Part shown: one piece after another, positions 63,891 through 64,000 of the stretch | Position numbering within the stretch: the stretch's first letter is position 1 | Layout of the letters: every line of letters starts with the position of its first letter | From: Glandiceps talaboti | Taxonomy: Eukaryota > Hemichordata > Enteropneusta > Spengelidae | DNA length: 64,000 nucleotides | Assembly (NCBI RefSeq): GCF_964340395.1 | Contig: NC_135551.1 | Coordinates: 29,880,455 to 29,944,454, forward strand | Direction: 5' to 3' | The notes under the pieces: generated by a model | The model's database searches: none | Told to the model about the DNA's origin: nothing | What the model saw: only the letters and a program-made list of their open reading frames with translations | Position numbers and translations under genes: made by a program

Positions 63891-64000
63891 ACTATTCAAA
63901 ATGTCTCCTAAAAACCAGGAGGAAATATAACATTTTGATTGACAGATTGTATTACATTATTACCACACTGTATTTCCTGGGTGAATAACCTTTCAAATGT

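Overview
The window is AT-rich animal nuclear DNA. It has long introns, GT-AG splice sites, many (CA/TG)n and minisatellite arrays, and several small inverted-repeat transposon families. It holds one recognisable gene: a complete unconventional myosin VI (MYO6 orthologue) on the minus strand, in 27 coding exons from the ATG at 47061-47063 to the TAA at 10840-10842. I joined the exons by reading the reverse complement. Every exon length agrees with the splice phase, and the predicted protein is 1280 residues, close to vertebrate MYO6. The intron size, repeat load and protein divergence suggest a non-vertebrate bilaterian, probably marine, but I cannot name the species.

Layout: 1-10839 is the 3' flank and 3' UTR side of MYO6, with dispersed and tandem repeats and no supportable gene. 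10840-47080 is the MYO6 body. Tail and cargo-binding exons lie at 10840-19436, neck and lever-arm exons at 20143-21581, and motor exons at 21374-47063. Intron 2 (about 9.7 kb) is the largest. 47081-64000 lies upstream of the first coding exon. An acceptor AG 17 bases before the ATG shows that at least one 5' UTR exon lies further upstream, but I could not locate it or a promoter. That side otherwise holds repeats only.

Protein: motor head with P-loop, switch I, TEDS threonine and switch II; myosin VI-specific insert 1 (its own 27-codon exon); converter plus insert 2, the 'reverse gear'; one IQ motif; a charged single-alpha-helix region; an MIU ubiquitin-binding motif; and RRL and WWY adaptor-binding motifs in the cargo domain. 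All hallmarks of a minus-end-directed endocytic and autophagy-linked myosin are kept.

The most unusual feature is that at six MYO6 exon-intron junctions the splice site itself has been copied into the neighbouring intron as a tandem array, giving decoy donors or acceptors: exon 5 donor x2, exon 10 donor about x26, exon 11 acceptor x3, exon 13 acceptor x2-3, exon 14 acceptor about x4, exon 22 donor x6. Other notable items are a TTAA-flanked piggyBac-like MITE 15 bases after the stop codon that carries the only early canonical AATAAA I saw, a hAT-like TIR element whose interior is a 33-bp palindromic minisatellite open for 265 codons, and several more foldback or MITE families.
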